The position numbers and the translations under genes are program-made. The notes beneath the pieces are model-generated. The model was not told the origin of the DNA and made no database searches. It worked only from the letters and a program-made list of their open reading frames with translations. Of a stretch of 64,000 bases of DNA, positions 32,992 through 45,579 are shown piece by piece. Origin of the DNA: Streptomyces sp. Tue6028 (GTDB lineage: Bacteria; Actinomycetota; Actinomycetes; Streptomycetales; Streptomycetaceae); NCBI RefSeq assembly GCF_002300165.1, contig NZ_MLCE01000022.1, forward strand, positions 124,001 through 188,000, read 5' to 3'. How positions within the stretch are numbered: position 1 is the first letter of the stretch; every line of letters starts with the position of its first letter.

Positions 32992-34821
32992 ATGACAACA
33001 GAACACGCGCAGCAGTCCCAGGAGCACATCGGACAGACCCGCAGACGCTTCCTGGCCGCGGCCGGAGGAGCGGTCGGAGCCACGGCCGCCGCCGTCTCCT
33101 TAGCGACGGCCGGGAGCGCCGCGGCCGCCCCGGCCGCGGGCAGGCGGGTCGCCGTCCTCGGCGGCGGGGTCTCGGGCCTCAGCGCCGCCCACGAACTCGC
33201 CGAGCGCGGCTACGCCGTGACCGTCTACGAGTACTACGACCGACTCGGCGGCAAGGCCCGCTCGATGGACGTCCCCGGGACCGGTGCCGGCGGACGCAGA
33301 CCGCTCCCCGGCGAGCACGGCTTCCGCTTCTTTCCCGGTTTCTACCGGAACCTCCCGGACACGATGCGCCGCATCCCCTTCCCCGGCAACGCGGGCGGAG
33401 TCCACGACAACCTCCGTGGCGGCACCGAGGCGCTGTTCGCGCGGGACGCGGGCCGGCCCGACCTCCACTTCCCGCTGCGCCGGGCCACCACTCCGCCCGC
33501 CCCCGGCGACATCACGCCGTCCTGGCTCCGCGACCAGATCCTGTCGGTCCTCGACCTCGGCACGCGCCTGCCGGCCCACGAGGCCGCCTACTTCGCCGAC
33601 CGGCTGCTCGTCCACCTCACCAGCTGCGACGCCCGCCGTGAGGAGCAGTGGGAGAAGGTGTCCTGGTGGGACTTCATCCGCGCCGGCGAGATGAGCACGG
33701 AGTACCAGACCCTGCTGGGCATCGGGCAGACCCGCAACCTCGTCGCCACCCGCGCCGAGATCGCCTCCACCCGCACGGTCGGCCGCGTCATCATCGAGGC
33801 ACTCCTGCTGTGGGGGCTGCTGGGCCGCGGCATGGACGGCGACGCCGACGTCGACCGTGTCCTGAACGCGCCGACGAGCGAGGCGTGGATCGACCCCTGG
33901 GAGACGCATCTGCGCTCCCTCGGTGTCGAGTTCGTCCTCGGCACCCAGGTCCGGGAGGTGCTGTACGCGCAGGGTCGGGTGACGGGGGTCCGTGTGTCGG
34001 ACCGCGACGGGGGCCGGGAACGGACCGTCACCGCCGACCACTACCTCTCCGCGATGCCCGTGGAGCACGCCCGCGCGACCTGGGGCCCCGCCCTGCGCGC
34101 GGCGGACCGGCAGCTCGGCCGGTGCGACGCGCTGAGGACGGACTGGATGACCGGCGTGATGTTCTACCTGCGCACGCCCACCCCGGTCGTGCACGGCCAC
34201 ATCAACTGCCTCGACTCACCGTGGTCGGTGACGGGCATCGGCCAGGCCCAGTTCTGGGACGTACGGGACTTTTCACGCGACTACGGCGACGGCGAGGCCC
34301 ACGACTGCCTGTCCGTGATCGTCTCCGAGTGGGACAAACCCGGGATCCTGTACGGCAGGACAGCCCGTGAGTGCACCAAGGACGAGATCGTCGCCGAACT
34401 GTGGGCGCAGCTGAAGGACGGGCTGAACGACTCCGGGAAGACGACGCTCAGGGACGAGGACCGGATCGGCTGGTTCATGGACCCGGCCGTGACAGGTCTG
34501 GGCGGGCCCGACCCGCAGAACCGCGAGCAGCTCCTCATCCACCCCACGGGCACGCTCTACAACCGGCCCACCGCCGGCACGGCGGTCCCGAACTTCTTCC
34601 TCGCCGGCGACTACGTCCGCACGGACGTCGACCTGGCGACGATGGAGGGCGCGAACGAATCGGCGCGGCGGGCCGTCAACGCACTGCTGGAAGCGGACGA
34701 TTCGGACACCGAGCGGTGTCGCGTCTGGGAGCTGTACCGCCCCCCGGAGATGGAGCCGCTGAAGCGGGTGGACGAACTCCGCCACAAGCTCGGCCTGCCG
34801 AACACCTTCGACCTCGGATAG
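32992..34821 (+). CDS. Tat-exported FAD-dependent amine-oxidase/desaturase-like protein, with TTA codon
   Basis: ATG 32992 gives 609 residues. The N-terminus has a twin-arginine signal ([14 protein letters not shown], then an Ala-rich segment ending SAAAAPA). The mature protein begins with [20 protein letters not shown], an FAD Rossmann motif, followed by [13 protein letters not shown] and [21 protein letters not shown], typical of phytoene-desaturase or hydroxysqualene-dehydroxylase-like members of the amine oxidase superfamily. A C-terminal FAD loop is seen in [27 protein letters not shown]. Codon 37 (33100-33102) is TTA, the rare leucine codon read by bldA tRNA, so production may be tied to development. 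Substrate unknown. TACCCT (32977-32982) is a possible -10. Confidence 0.85.
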   Translation: MTTEHAQQSQEHIGQTRRRFLAAAGGAVGATAAAVSLATAGSAAAAPAAGRRVAVLGGGVSGLSAAHELAERGYAVTVYEYYDRLGGKARSMDVPGTGAGGRRPLPGEHGFRFFPGFYRNLPDTMRRIPFPGNAGGVHDNLRGGTEALFARDAGRPDLHFPLRRATTPPAPGDITPSWLRDQILSVLDLGTRLPAHEAAYFADRLLVHLTSCDARREEQWEKVSWWDFIRAGEMSTEYQTLLGIGQTRNLVATRAEIASTRTVGRVIIEALLLWGLLGRGMDGDADVDRVLNAPTSEAWIDPWETHLRSLGVEFVLGTQVREVLYAQGRVTGVRVSDRDGGRERTVTADHYLSAMPVEHARATWGPALRAADRQLGRCDALRTDWMTGVMFYLRTPTPVVHGHINCLDSPWSVTGIGQAQFWDVRDFSRDYGDGEAHDCLSVIVSEWDKPGILYGRTARECTKDEIVAELWAQLKDGLNDSGKTTLRDEDRIGWFMDPAVTGLGGPDPQNREQLLIHPTGTLYNRPTAGTAVPNFFLAGDYVRTDVDLATMEGANESARRAVNALLEADDSDTERCRVWELYRPPEMEPLKRVDELRHKLGLPNTFDLG

Positions 34822-34897
34822 GCAACCCCGGACAGGGGCGCGGAGTCGGAGGGAGGCGGGAAGGCGGCAGGACGGAGACGGGGGCGGGCAGCACGAA

Positions 34898-34926
34898 AGG
34901 GCCGCCGCCTCTGAGGCGGCGGCCCT
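34898..34926. terminator. Bidirectional terminator-like hairpin
   Basis: AGGGCCGCCGCC (34898-34909) and GGCGGCGGCCCT (34915-34926) form a perfect 12-bp stem with a TCTGA loop, extendable by C-G. It lies between the convergent oxidoreductase and NlpC/P60 genes. Confidence 0.8.
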
Positions 34927-34938
34927 CCCGGCGAGGGC

Positions 34939-35748
34939 TCAGAGGACGCGGACCGCGCCCGTGGCCGGATAGCCCGAAAGGTCCTGAATCACCACACCCT
35001 TGGAGGGGTTGGCGGCGTCCAGGTACTGGCCGTTCCCGATGTACACACCCACGTGGTACGCCGAACCGGCGGAACCCCAGTACAGGATGTCGCCGACCTG
35101 CAGGTTGGACAGCGAGACCGGCGTGCCGGACGTCGACTGGTCCTGCGAGACGCGCGGCAGGTCGACACCGACCTGCTTGAACGCGGCCTGCACGAGGCCC
35201 GAGCAGTCCCACGCGTTCGGGCCCGTGCCGCCCATGACGTAGGCGTCGCCGACCTGTGCCTTGAGGAAGGCGACGACGGTCGCGACGCTTCCGCTGGCCG
35301 GGGCGGAGACGTTCGTGGACGTGGAGGCGGAGGCGGAGAGGGTGGTCCGCTCCGAGGAGCGCGAGGCGGCCTCGGTGGCGGCAGCCCTGCGCGCGGCTTC
35401 GGCGGCGGCCTTCTTCTTGGCCTCGGCCTTGTGCTTGGCCTCGGCGAGGTCCGCCTTGGCCTGCTTTGCGGCCTTTGCGGCGGCCGCGTCACGCTCCGCC
35501 TGCAGCTCGTAGTTGGCCGCGGCCTGCTGGGTGGCGTCCGCGGACTGCGCGACCTGGGTGGCCAGGTCGGCCGTCAGGGTGGGCAGTTCGAGGGTCTGCG
35601 TCACGGGCTCGGCGGCGTTCGCCGAACCGGACGCACCGGCCACGGCCAGGGTGCTGAGAACGCCACCGGCAACACCGGCGCGCATCGCGAGCGCCGACGC
35701 GTTGCGACGGGGTTTCCGGTGGCTTCGTATGTGAGCGGTGTGGGACAT
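34939..35748 (-). CDS. Secreted NlpC/P60 (C40) cell-wall hydrolase
   Basis: ATG 35748 gives 269 residues; ATG 35778 is an alternative with ten extra residues. A signal peptide is clear (RKPRRNASALAMRAGVAGGVLSTLAVAGASGSANA). A long coiled-coil rich in Ala, Lys and Glu spans about residues 60-125 (AKAAKQAKADLAEAKHKAEAKKK). After a Ser/Thr linker comes the NlpC/P60 domain with catalytic Cys in NAWDCSGLVQAAF, His in SAYHVGVYIGNG, and a following polar residue. Such enzymes cut the D-Glu to diamino acid bond of peptidoglycan stems. The 5' region is long (to nuoA) and includes an AAGCCC/GGGCTT hairpin at 35885-35904. Confidence 0.88.
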   Translation of the reverse strand: MSHTAHIRSHRKPRRNASALAMRAGVAGGVLSTLAVAGASGSANAAEPVTQTLELPTLTADLATQVAQSADATQQAAANYELQAERDAAAAKAAKQAKADLAEAKHKAEAKKKAAAEAARRAAATEAASRSSERTTLSASASTSTNVSAPASGSVATVVAFLKAQVGDAYVMGGTGPNAWDCSGLVQAAFKQVGVDLPRVSQDQSTSGTPVSLSNLQVGDILYWGSAGSAYHVGVYIGNGQYLDAANPSKGVVIQDLSGYPATGAVRVL

Positions 35749-36057
35749 GGGTACAAGCGGTACCAGGGGCTCCTCCATACCTTCAAGAAACGTGTGGTGC
35801 GCCACAGTTGTTCAATCGGCCGCCGAAATCGTCGCGCGTCACTCTTTATTGACGCCGTAACGGGCATTGCGGACAGCCCTCGCCAAGCCCGTGATCATGG
35901 GCTTTCTGTATTACGTCCGAATTGCCCGCCACCTACCACCGGTTGAAGCCGATGGCCAAGCCCGGCTTATCTGACCCCCAGGCAGATGTGGCGCAGGTCA
36001 CGGAACGGTCACCGGGGCGACGGCGTCCCGCGCGTGAGCTCCACCCGTCCCCCGCTC

Positions 36058-36079
36058 GTGAACGCGTGCACGCGTCCAC
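36058..36079. promoter_or_regulatory. 22-bp near-perfect palindrome (candidate operator)
   Basis: The central ACGCGTGCACGCGT (36062-36075) is a perfect 14-bp palindrome, and the flanks extend it to 22 bp with only one mismatched pair. A half copy, GTGAACGCG, recurs at 36106-36114. It partly resembles a Rex site (TTGTGAA-N4-TTCACAA) but with several mismatches. Confidence 0.45.
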
Positions 36080-36346
36080 ATCGGCCGCGGAGCTCCCTCC
36101 GAAGTGTGAACGCGGTCCTCTATCAAGGGTCTGCGTCCAACTCGAATTTGCATGCAGAGGAAGTCTCTTGATATGGAGACGCCGCCTCGGACCTGCGGTG
36201 ACGAGCGGAAATGTCACCTCTGGTGATCGACCGGACGCTTCGCGTATGAAGATCACTGCTCATACGACTTCATGATCGTTCGTCAGGTGGTGGAGATCAC
36301 AAAGCTTGTGTAATACCCCGTGTCGCAGATCACAGACCGGCGGGCA

Positions 36347-36352
36347 TAAGAT
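36347..36352 (+). promoter_or_regulatory. Candidate -10 element of the nuo promoter
   Basis: TAAGAT matches TANNNT; transcription would start near 36359, immediately before the Rex-type site. A convincing -35 is not seen. Confidence 0.4.
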
Positions 36353-36367
36353 GCGAGGCAGTTGGGC

Positions 36368-36385
36368 TTGTGACCTGCTTCACAT
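36368..36385. promoter_or_regulatory. Rex operator-like site upstream of nuoA
   Basis: TTGTGACCTGCTTCACAT matches the Rex consensus TTGTGAA-N4-TTCACAA at 12 of 14 defined positions with the exact 18-bp length. It begins about 9 bp after the presumed transcription start and 107 bp before the nuoA start, where bound Rex would block polymerase. Rex senses the NADH/NAD+ ratio, which suits an NADH dehydrogenase operon. It also fits the TGTGA-N6-TCACA pattern of Crp. Confidence 0.6.
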
Positions 36386-36491
36386 GTTCGCGATCTTCGC
36401 CGGGACGGGTGGAGCTCGTGGGACCTGTGGGGCGGGAGTGCTCGCCCGCCGAACCGCCACCAGTCAGTGCCGACTGAGAGGAGCGAGGAGC

Positions 36492-36851
36492 GTGAACGCG
36501 TATGCGCCGATCCTCGTACTGGGAGCCCTCGGGGCAGGCTTTGCGATCTTCTCCGTGGTCATGGCCACGCTGATCGGTCCGAAGCGGTACAACCGCGCCA
36601 AGCTCGAAGCCTACGAGTGCGGCATCGAGCCGACCCCCACGCCGGCCGGCGGCGGGCGCTTCCCCATCAAGTACTACCTGACGGCGATGCTCTTCATCGT
36701 CTTCGACATCGAGATCGTCTTCCTCTACCCCTGGGCCGTCACCTTCGACGCCCTGGGTGTTTTCGGGCTCGTGGAGATGCTGCTCTTCGTGCTCACCGTC
36801 TTCGTCGCGTACGCGTACGTATGGCGGCGCGGCGGCCTGGAATGGGACTGA
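36492..36851 (+). CDS. nuoA: NADH-quinone oxidoreductase subunit A
   Basis: GTG 36492 follows GAGAGGAG by 8 nt, giving 119 residues with three membrane helices. The conserved loop KLEAYECGIEPTPTP (Cys of the ubiquinone-site loop) and FPIKYYLTAMLFIVFDIEIVFLYPW are diagnostic for NuoA. It opens the 14-gene complex I operon, which runs without a break to nuoN. The next gene starts 13 bp after its stop. Confidence 0.95.
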   Translation: MNAYAPILVLGALGAGFAIFSVVMATLIGPKRYNRAKLEAYECGIEPTPTPAGGGRFPIKYYLTAMLFIVFDIEIVFLYPWAVTFDALGVFGLVEMLLFVLTVFVAYAYVWRRGGLEWD

Positions 36852-36864
36852 GGGGCCTTAAGAC

Positions 36865-37415
<551 letters not shown>

Positions 37416-37419
<4 letters not shown>

Positions 37420-38156
37420 GCGACGCGAACGGCAACGGAGTCAACCCCGAGAAGGACCTCGGAGCCTCGAACCTCCCCGGCCAGCGTGGCGAGGGCGGCG
37501 AGGAGATCCGCGTCCAGCGGGGCATGTTCGGCGCCGACAACGGCGGCGACACCACGGGCTACGGCGGCCTGGTCCGCTCCGTCCGGCTCCCGGGCCCGGC
37601 CACCCGCCCCTACGGCGGCTGGTTCGACGAGGTCGCCGACGAGCTGGAGGGCGCCCTGGAGGAACAGGGACTCGTCCCCGACAACGCCGTCGAGAAGACG
37701 GTCGTCGACCGAGGCGAGATCACCTTCCACATCGAGCGCGAGCACCTGGTCCGCGTCGCCCAGACCCTGCGCGACGACCCGGCCCTCCGCTTCGAGCTGT
37801 GCACCGGTGTCTCCGGGGTCCACTACCCGCACGACAAGGGCCGCGAGCTGCACGCCGTCTACCACCTGCGCTCGATCACCCACAACCGGCTGATCCGGCT
37901 GGAGGTCAGCGCCCCCGACGCCGACCCGCACGTCCCCTCGCTCGTCTCCGTCTATCCGACCAACGACTGGCACGAGCGCGAGACGTACGACTTCTTCGGG
38001 CTGATCTTCGACGGCCACCCGGCACTGACGCGGATCATGATGCCGGACGACTGGCAGGGCTTTCCGCAGCGCAAGGACTACCCCCTCGGCGGCATCCCCG
38101 TCGAGTACAAGGGCGCCCAGATCCCGGCTCCGGACCAGCGGAGGTCGTACTCATGA
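37416..38156 (+). CDS. nuoC: NADH-quinone oxidoreductase subunit C
   Basis: GTG 37416 overlaps the nuoB stop. The 246-residue protein has a disordered Gly/Asn/Glu-rich start of about 55 residues, then the 30-kDa subunit domain with [37 protein letters not shown] and [18 protein letters not shown]. It is separate from nuoD, unlike the fused NuoCD of E. coli. The stop overlaps the nuoD start. Confidence 0.95.
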
Positions 38157-39493
38157 GCACGCAGACCCCTTCTTCTGCATCAGCCGCGTCGGCCCGCGAG
38201 ACGACCGAGGGCACCGTCTACACGGTCACCGGCGGTGACTGGGACGAGATCGCCCAGACCGCGGCCACCTCCGACGACGAGCGCATCATCGTCAACATGG
38301 GTCCGCAGCACCCGTCCACGCACGGCGTGCTCCGGCTCATCCTGGAGATCGACGGCGAGACGGTCACCGAGGCCCGCTGCGGCATCGGCTACCTCCACAC
38401 CGGCATCGAGAAGAACCTCGAGTTCCGCACGTGGACGCAGGGCACCACGTTCGTGACGCGCATGGACTACCTGACGCCGTTCTTCAACGAGACGGCGTAC
38501 TGCCTCGCGGTCGAGAAGCTCCTCGGCATCGAGGACCAGGTCCCCGACCGCGCCTCGATCATCCGCGTCCTCATGATGGAGCTGAACCGGCTCTCGTCCC
38601 ACCTGGTGTGCATCGCCACCGGCGGCATGGAGCTCGGCGCCACCACGATCATGATCTACGGATTCCGTGATCGTGAACTCATTCTCGACATCTACGAGCT
38701 GATCACCGGCCTGCGGATGAACCACGCGTACATCCGCCCCGGCGGCCTCGCCCAGGACCTGCCCCCGGGCGCCGTGGACCAGATCCGCGAGTTCGTGAAG
38801 AAGATGAAGAAGAACCTTCCCGAGTACGACAAGCTCGCCACCGGGAACCCCATCTTCAAGGCCCGCATGCAGGACGTCGGCTACCTCGACCTGGCCGGCT
38901 GCATGGCCCTCGGCGCCACCGGCCCGATCCTCCGCTCCGCCGGCCTGCCGCACGACCTGCGCAAGTCCCAGCCGTACTGCGGCTACGAGACGTACGACTT
39001 CGAGGTGCCGACCGCCGACACCTGCGACTCCTACGGACGCTTCCTGATCCGCGTGGAGGAGATGCGGCAGTCGCTGCGCATCGTCGAGCAGTGCCTGGAC
39101 CGGCTCCAGCCGGGCCCGGTCATGGTCGCCGACAAGAAGATCGCCTGGCCGGCCCAGCTCGCGCTCGGCCCCGACGGTCTCGGCAACTCCCTCGACCACA
39201 TCAAGAACATCATGGGTACCTCCATGGAGGCCCTGATCCACCACTTCAAGCTGGTGACCGAAGGCTTCCGCGTCCCGCCGGGCCAGGCGTACGTGGCGGT
39301 CGAATCGCCCAAGGGCGAGCTCGGGGTGCACGTCGCGTCCGACGGAGGCACCCGCCCCTACCGGGTCCACTTCCGGGACCCGTCCTTCACCAATCTCCAG
39401 GCCATGGCGGCGATGTGCGAGGGCGGCCAGGTCGCCGACGTCATCGTCGCCGTGGCGTCCATCGACCCCGTGATGGGAGGCGTCGACCGGTGA
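38153..39493 (+). CDS. nuoD: NADH-quinone oxidoreductase subunit D
   Basis: ATG 38153 overlaps the nuoC stop (ATGA) and gives 446 residues. Diagnostic 49-kDa blocks are [15 protein letters not shown] with the quinone-site His, [33 protein letters not shown], and the C-terminal [10 protein letters not shown] and DPVMGGVDR. The first 45 residues are a Ser/Ala/Thr-rich leader absent from many homologues. It forms the menaquinone pocket with NuoB. Confidence 0.96.
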   Translation: MSTQTPSSASAASARETTEGTVYTVTGGDWDEIAQTAATSDDERIIVNMGPQHPSTHGVLRLILEIDGETVTEARCGIGYLHTGIEKNLEFRTWTQGTTFVTRMDYLTPFFNETAYCLAVEKLLGIEDQVPDRASIIRVLMMELNRLSSHLVCIATGGMELGATTIMIYGFRDRELILDIYELITGLRMNHAYIRPGGLAQDLPPGAVDQIREFVKKMKKNLPEYDKLATGNPIFKARMQDVGYLDLAGCMALGATGPILRSAGLPHDLRKSQPYCGYETYDFEVPTADTCDSYGRFLIRVEEMRQSLRIVEQCLDRLQPGPVMVADKKIAWPAQLALGPDGLGNSLDHIKNIMGTSMEALIHHFKLVTEGFRVPPGQAYVAVESPKGELGVHVASDGGTRPYRVHFRDPSFTNLQAMAAMCEGGQVADVIVAVASIDPVMGGVDR

Positions 39494-40334
39494 CCACCAC
39501 CCCCTCCGAGGGCGTCAGCCTGGGCATGCCCCACCTGCCCGCGCCCGACTACCCGGACGACGTCCGGGCCAGGCTCGAAGCCGACGCGCGGGAGGTCGTC
39601 GCCCGCTATCCGGACTCCCGCTCGGCGCTCCTGCCGTTGCTGCACCTCGTGCAGTCGGAGGAGGGCCACGTCACGCGGACGGGAATGCGGTTCTGCGCGG
39701 AGGTGCTCGGCCTGACCACGGCCGAGGTCACCGCGGTCGCGACCTTCTACTCGATGTACCGGCGCAAGCCCTCCGGCGACTACCAGGTGGGCGTCTGCAC
39801 CAACACCCTGTGCGCGGTCATGGGCGGCGACGCGATCTTCGAGGCACTCCAGGACCACCTGGGCGTCGGCAACGGCGAGACCACCGAGGACGGCAAGGTC
39901 ACCCTGGAGCACATCGAGTGCAACGCGGCCTGCGACTTCGCGCCGGTCGTGATGGTCAACTGGGAGTTCTTCGACAACCAGACCGTGGACTCCGCGAAGC
40001 GCCTCGTCGACGACCTGGTCGCGGGAGCACAGGTCGAGCCCACCCGCGGTGCCCCGCTGTGCACCTTCAAGGACACCGCCCGGATCCTCGCGGGCTTCCC
40101 CGACGAGCGCGCCGGAGCCGTCGAGGCGAGCGGCAGCGCCGGTCACGCGTCGTTGATCGGGCTCCGGCTGGCCAAGGGGGAGGCCGCCCCCGCGCGCGTG
40201 GTGCACCCGCGCGGCGGCGGGGCGCCTCAGGACCAGCCGCACCCCGAGCACCTGAGCTCGCACGACGCGCCGCAGGACACATCGGCCTCCGACCCGGCCC
40301 ACCCGGCGGGTCCCGTCGCCGAGGAGGGGGAGTG

Positions 40335-40335
<1 letters not shown>
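39490..40335 (+). CDS. nuoE: NADH-quinone oxidoreductase subunit E (cluster N1a), long C-terminal tail
   Basis: GTG 39490 overlaps the nuoD stop (GTGA). The 281-residue protein has the 24-kDa domain with 2Fe-2S ligands in CTNTLC and CNAAC (about residues 99-146). After about residue 200 it continues for some 80 residues of Pro/His/Gly-rich, low-complexity sequence ([20 protein letters not shown]) not needed for cluster binding. NuoE is part of the NADH input module with NuoF and NuoG. Its stop overlaps nuoF. Confidence 0.94.
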
Positions 40336-41704
<1,369 letters not shown>

Positions 41705-41708
<4 letters not shown>

Positions 41709-44209
41709 CAGTGACCACCAGCGCTCCCTCCGGAGGCGGGGAGGCGGCGGTCCCGCGGGAGGATCTCGTCTCGCTGACGATCGACGGCGCCGAGATCAGC
41801 GTGCCGAAGGGCACCCTGGTCATCCGGGCCGCCGAAGAGCTCGGCATCGAGATCCCCCGGTTCTGCGACCATCCGCTGCTCGACCCGGCGGGCGCCTGCC
41901 GCCAGTGCATCGTCGAGGTCGAGGGCCAGCGCAAGCCCATGGCGTCCTGCACGATCACGTGTACGGACGGGATGGTCGTCAAGACTCATCTCACCTCCCC
42001 GGTGGCGGAGAAGGCCCAGCAGGGTGTGATGGAGCTGCTGCTCATCAACCACCCGCTGGACTGCCCGGTGTGCGACAAGGGCGGCGAGTGCCCGCTGCAG
42101 AACCAGGCCATGTCGCACGGCAACGCCGAGTCCCGCTTCGAGGGCAGGAAGCGGACGTACGAGAAGCCGGTGGCGATCTCCACGCAGGTGCTGCTCGACC
42201 GGGAGCGGTGCGTGCTGTGCGCCCGCTGCACCCGCTTCTCCAACCAGATCGCCGGCGACCCGATGATCGAGCTGATCGAGCGCGGCGCGCTCCAGCAGGT
42301 CGGCACCGGTGAGGGCGACCCCTTCGAGTCGTACTTCTCCGGCAACACCATCCAGATCTGCCCGGTCGGCGCGCTGACCTCGTCGGCGTACCGATTCCGC
42401 TCGCGCCCCTTCGACCTCATCTCCTCGCACTCCGTGTGCGAGCACTGCTCCGGAGGCTGCGCCACGCGCACCGACCACCGGCGCGGCAAGGTCATGCGGC
42501 GCCTCGCGGCCCCGGACCCCGAGGTCAACGAGGAATGGATCTGCGACAAGGGACGGTTCGGGTTCCGGTACGCGCAGCAGCGCGACCGCCTGGAGACGCC
42601 CCTCGTGCGCGGTGCGTCGGGTGAGCTGGAGCCCGCCTCCTGGCCGGAGGCCCTGGAGGCGGCGGCGCAGGGGCTGCTCGCGGCCCGGGGCCGGACCGGT
42701 GTCCTCACCGGCGGCCGGCTCACCGTCGAGGACGCCTACGCCTACAGCAAGTTCGCGCGCGTGGCCCTCGACACGAACGACATCGACTTCCGCGCGCGCG
42801 TGCACAGCGCCGAGGAGGCCGACTTCCTGGCGGCCCGCGTCGCCGGACGGGGCCGGGATCTGGACGGCTCGGGCGTCACGTACACCTCCCTGGAGAAGGC
42901 GCCCGCCGTCCTGCTGGTCGGCTTCGAGTCGGAGGAGGAGGCACCCGGCGTCTTCCTTCGGCTGCGCAAGGCCTGGCGGGGGCACCGCCAGAAGACCTTC
43001 TCGCTCGCCACGCACGCGACGCGCGGACTGGAGAAGGCGGGCGGCGTCCTGCTGGCCGCCGCGCCCGGCACCGAGACCGAATGGCTGGACGCCCTCGCGA
43101 GCGGAGTCGGCCTGGAGGGCGACGGAGCACAGGCCGCGCAGGCGCTGCGCACCGAGGGCGCCGTGATCGTCGTCGGTGAGCGCCTCGCCTCCGTGGTCGG
43201 CGGGCTCACCGCGGCCGTACGCGCCGCGTCCGCGACGGGCGCCCAGCTGGTGTGGATTCCGCGCCGGGCAGGCGAGCGCGGCGCGATCGAGGCGGGCGCG
43301 CTGCCGTCGCTGCTTCCGGGCGGACGCCCGGCCACCGACCCCCGCGCGCGGGAGGAGGTCGCCGCCGCCTGGGGCGTCTCCGAGCTTCCGCACCGCTACG
43401 GCCGTGACACCGGCCAGATCGTCGAGGCCGCCGCGGGCGGCGAGCTGCGGGCCCTGTTGGTGGCGGGCGTGGAGGTCGCCGACCTCCCCGACCCGGCACG
43501 CGCGCGTGCCGCCCTGTCCGAAGTCGGCTTCGTGGTGTCGCTGGAGCAGCGCCCCAGCGAGGTCACCGAGCGCGCCGACGTCGTGCTTCCCGTCGCCGCC
43601 GTCGCCGAGAAGGCGGGCACCTTCCTCAACTGGGAGGGCCGCGCCCGCCTCTTCGAGGCCGCACTCAAGCCCGACCAGATGACCCGACGCCTTGCGCCCA
43701 CCGACGCGCGCATCCTGCAGATGCTGGCCGACGCCATGGACGTGCACCTGGGCCTGCCGGACCTGCGCACCGTGCGCGGCGAGCTGGACCGGCTCGGCGC
43801 CTGGGACGGGCCGCGGGCCACCGAGCCCCTGGAGACGGCCGTGCAGCTGCCGCGTCCGGCCGCCGGCGAGGCCGTCCTCGCCGGACACCGTCTGCTGCTC
43901 GACCAGGGCCGCCTCCAGGAGGGCGACGCGGCGCTCGCCGGGACCCGGCACGCCGCACGCGCGCGCGTGTCGGCCGCCACGGCCGCCGAGGCGGGCGTCG
44001 CGAACGGCGACCTCCTCGCCGTGACCGGCCCCTCCGGAGTGGTCGAACTCCCCCTCCAGATCACCGAGATGCCCGACCGCGTGGTCTGGCTCCCGCTGAA
44101 CTCCGCCGGAACGGGCGTCGCCTCCGACACCGGGGCGCAGCCCGGCGCACTCGTCCGTATCGGTCCGGCGAGCTCCGCCGCCGAGGCTCCCAAGGAGGTG
44201 GAGGCATGA
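41705..44209 (+). CDS. nuoG: NADH-quinone oxidoreductase subunit G
   Basis: ATG 41705 overlaps the nuoF stop (ATGA). The 834-residue protein has an N-terminal 2Fe-2S domain (RFCDHP, GACRQC, ASC), a His-Cys3 cluster ([17 protein letters not shown]), a 4Fe-4S set ([10 protein letters not shown], then ICPVGALT), and the additional motif CEHCSGGC with a later ICDKGRFGF that holds cluster N7 in bacterial enzymes. A molybdopterin-oxidoreductase-like domain follows, without obvious molybdenum ligands. The last 100 residues resemble a molydopterin dinucleotide-binding domain. Confidence 0.95.
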
Positions 44210-45579
44210 GCCCGTACCTCGCCGCTGAAGACCTCTCCATGTTCGGCCGCGACCCGTGGTGGCTGGTCGTCATCAAGGCGGTCTTCTGCTTCGCCTTCCT
44301 CATGGTGACCGTGCTCTTCTCCATCGTGTGGGAACGCAAGGTCGTCGCGTGGATGCAGCTGCGCATCGGCCCGAACCGGCACGGCCCCTGGGGCATGCTC
44401 CAGTCGCTCGCCGACGGCATCAAGCTGATGCTCAAGGAAGACGTCATCGTCAAACGCGCGGACAAGGTGGTCTACGTCCTCGCGCCGATCGTCGCGGCCA
44501 TCCCGGCCTTCATGGCGATCGCGGTGATCCCCTTCGGCCCCGCGGGCAACGAGATCTCGATCTTCGGCCACCGCACCACGATGCAGCTGACCGACCTGCC
44601 GATCGCGATGCTCTACGTCCTCGCGGTCGCCTCCGTCGGCATCTACGGCATCGTGCTGGCGGGCTGGAGCTCCGGATCGACCTACCCCCTGCTGGGCGGT
44701 CTGCGGTCCTGCGCGCAGATGATCTCCTACGAGATCGCCATGGGCGCCGCCTTCGCCTCGGTGTTCCTCTACTCCGGGTCGATGTCCACCTCGACGATCG
44801 TCGAGCAGCAGCAGGACCGCTGGTACATCATCCTGCTGCCGGTCTCGTTCCTGATCTACATCGTGACGATGGTCGGCGAGACGAACCGCGCGCCGTTCGA
44901 CATGCCGGAGTCCGAGGGCGACCTGGTCGGCGGCTTCAACACCGAGTACTCGTCGATCAAGTTCGCGATGTTCATGCTCGCCGAGTACGTGAACATGGTG
45001 ACGGTCTCGGCGGTGTCGGTGACCCTCTTCCTGGGCGGCTGGCGGGCCCCGTGGCCGATCAGCACCTTCTGGGAGGGCGCCAACCACGGCTGGTGGCCGA
45101 TGGCGTGGTTCGTCATCAAGGTGCAGCTGCTGCTCTTCTTCTTCATCTGGCTGCGCGGCACGCTCCCGCGCGTCCGCTACGACCAGCTGATGAAGCTCGG
45201 CTGGAAGGTGCTCATCCCGGTCTCCGTGGTCTGGCTGATGCTCGTCGCGACCGTACGGACGCTCAGGAACGAGAACTACGACTTCGCGGACATCGCCCTG
45301 TACGTGGGCGGCGGCGTCCTCGTCCTGCTGCTGCTCTCCTTCGTCGCGGACATCTTCCGCGACAAGCAGGGGGCCCGGGAGGTGCCCGCCGAACCCGCCG
45401 CCTTCGACCCGATGGCCGGTGGATTCCCCGTGCCGCCGCTGCCGGGGCAGGAGTTGCCACCGGTGCCGAGGCGCCGCTCGCGTCGCGAGCGGGAGCTCAT
45501 TGTCAGTGGCGGGTCCGATACTGCGAGTGACGGATCAATGGGTGGATCTCGTGACGGAAAGGAGGGGTCCGATGGCTGA
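44206..45579 (+). CDS. nuoH: NADH-quinone oxidoreductase subunit H, extended C-terminus
   Basis: ATG 44206 overlaps the nuoG stop. The 457-residue protein has eight or nine membrane helices and the family blocks [57 protein letters not shown] and [18 protein letters not shown]. The tail after about residue 395 is an unusual 60-residue charged extension ([18 protein letters not shown]) rich in Ser, Arg and Gly, and its coding sequence contains the ribosome site of nuoI. The stop lies 8 nt inside nuoI. Confidence 0.95.
   Translation: MSPYLAAEDLSMFGRDPWWLVVIKAVFCFAFLMVTVLFSIVWERKVVAWMQLRIGPNRHGPWGMLQSLADGIKLMLKEDVIVKRADKVVYVLAPIVAAIPAFMAIAVIPFGPAGNEISIFGHRTTMQLTDLPIAMLYVLAVASVGIYGIVLAGWSSGSTYPLLGGLRSCAQMISYEIAMGAAFASVFLYSGSMSTSTIVEQQQDRWYIILLPVSFLIYIVTMVGETNRAPFDMPESEGDLVGGFNTEYSSIKFAMFMLAEYVNMVTVSAVSVTLFLGGWRAPWPISTFWEGANHGWWPMAWFVIKVQLLLFFFIWLRGTLPRVRYDQLMKLGWKVLIPVSVVWLMLVATVRTLRNENYDFADIALYVGGGVLVLLLLSFVADIFRDKQGAREVPAEPAAFDPMAGGFPVPPLPGQELPPVPRRRSRRERELIVSGGSDTASDGSMGGSRDGKEGSDG

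Larger units (their letters stand above)
35749..36491. other. 743-bp divergent regulatory region, NlpC/P60 gene / nuo operon
   Basis: No gene is supported here. Working inward from the NlpC side: a hairpin at 35885-35904; a 22-bp palindrome at 36058-36079; a GTGAACGCG half-site repeat at 36106-36114; a -10-like TAAGAT at 36347-36352; and a Rex-type site at 36368-36385. AT content is higher than in the flanking genes between about 36200 and 36320. I looked for a c-di-AMP riboswitch upstream of the hydrolase and could not match its consensus. Confidence 0.5.

Noticed and set aside
35806-36200. c-di-AMP (ydaO-type) riboswitch upstream of the NlpC/P60 gene
   Set aside because: Streptomyces wall hydrolases often have one, and parts such as GGGGGACGGGTGGAG look suggestive, but I could not align the conserved core or 3' motif. 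A covariance-model search with the ydaO family would decide it.
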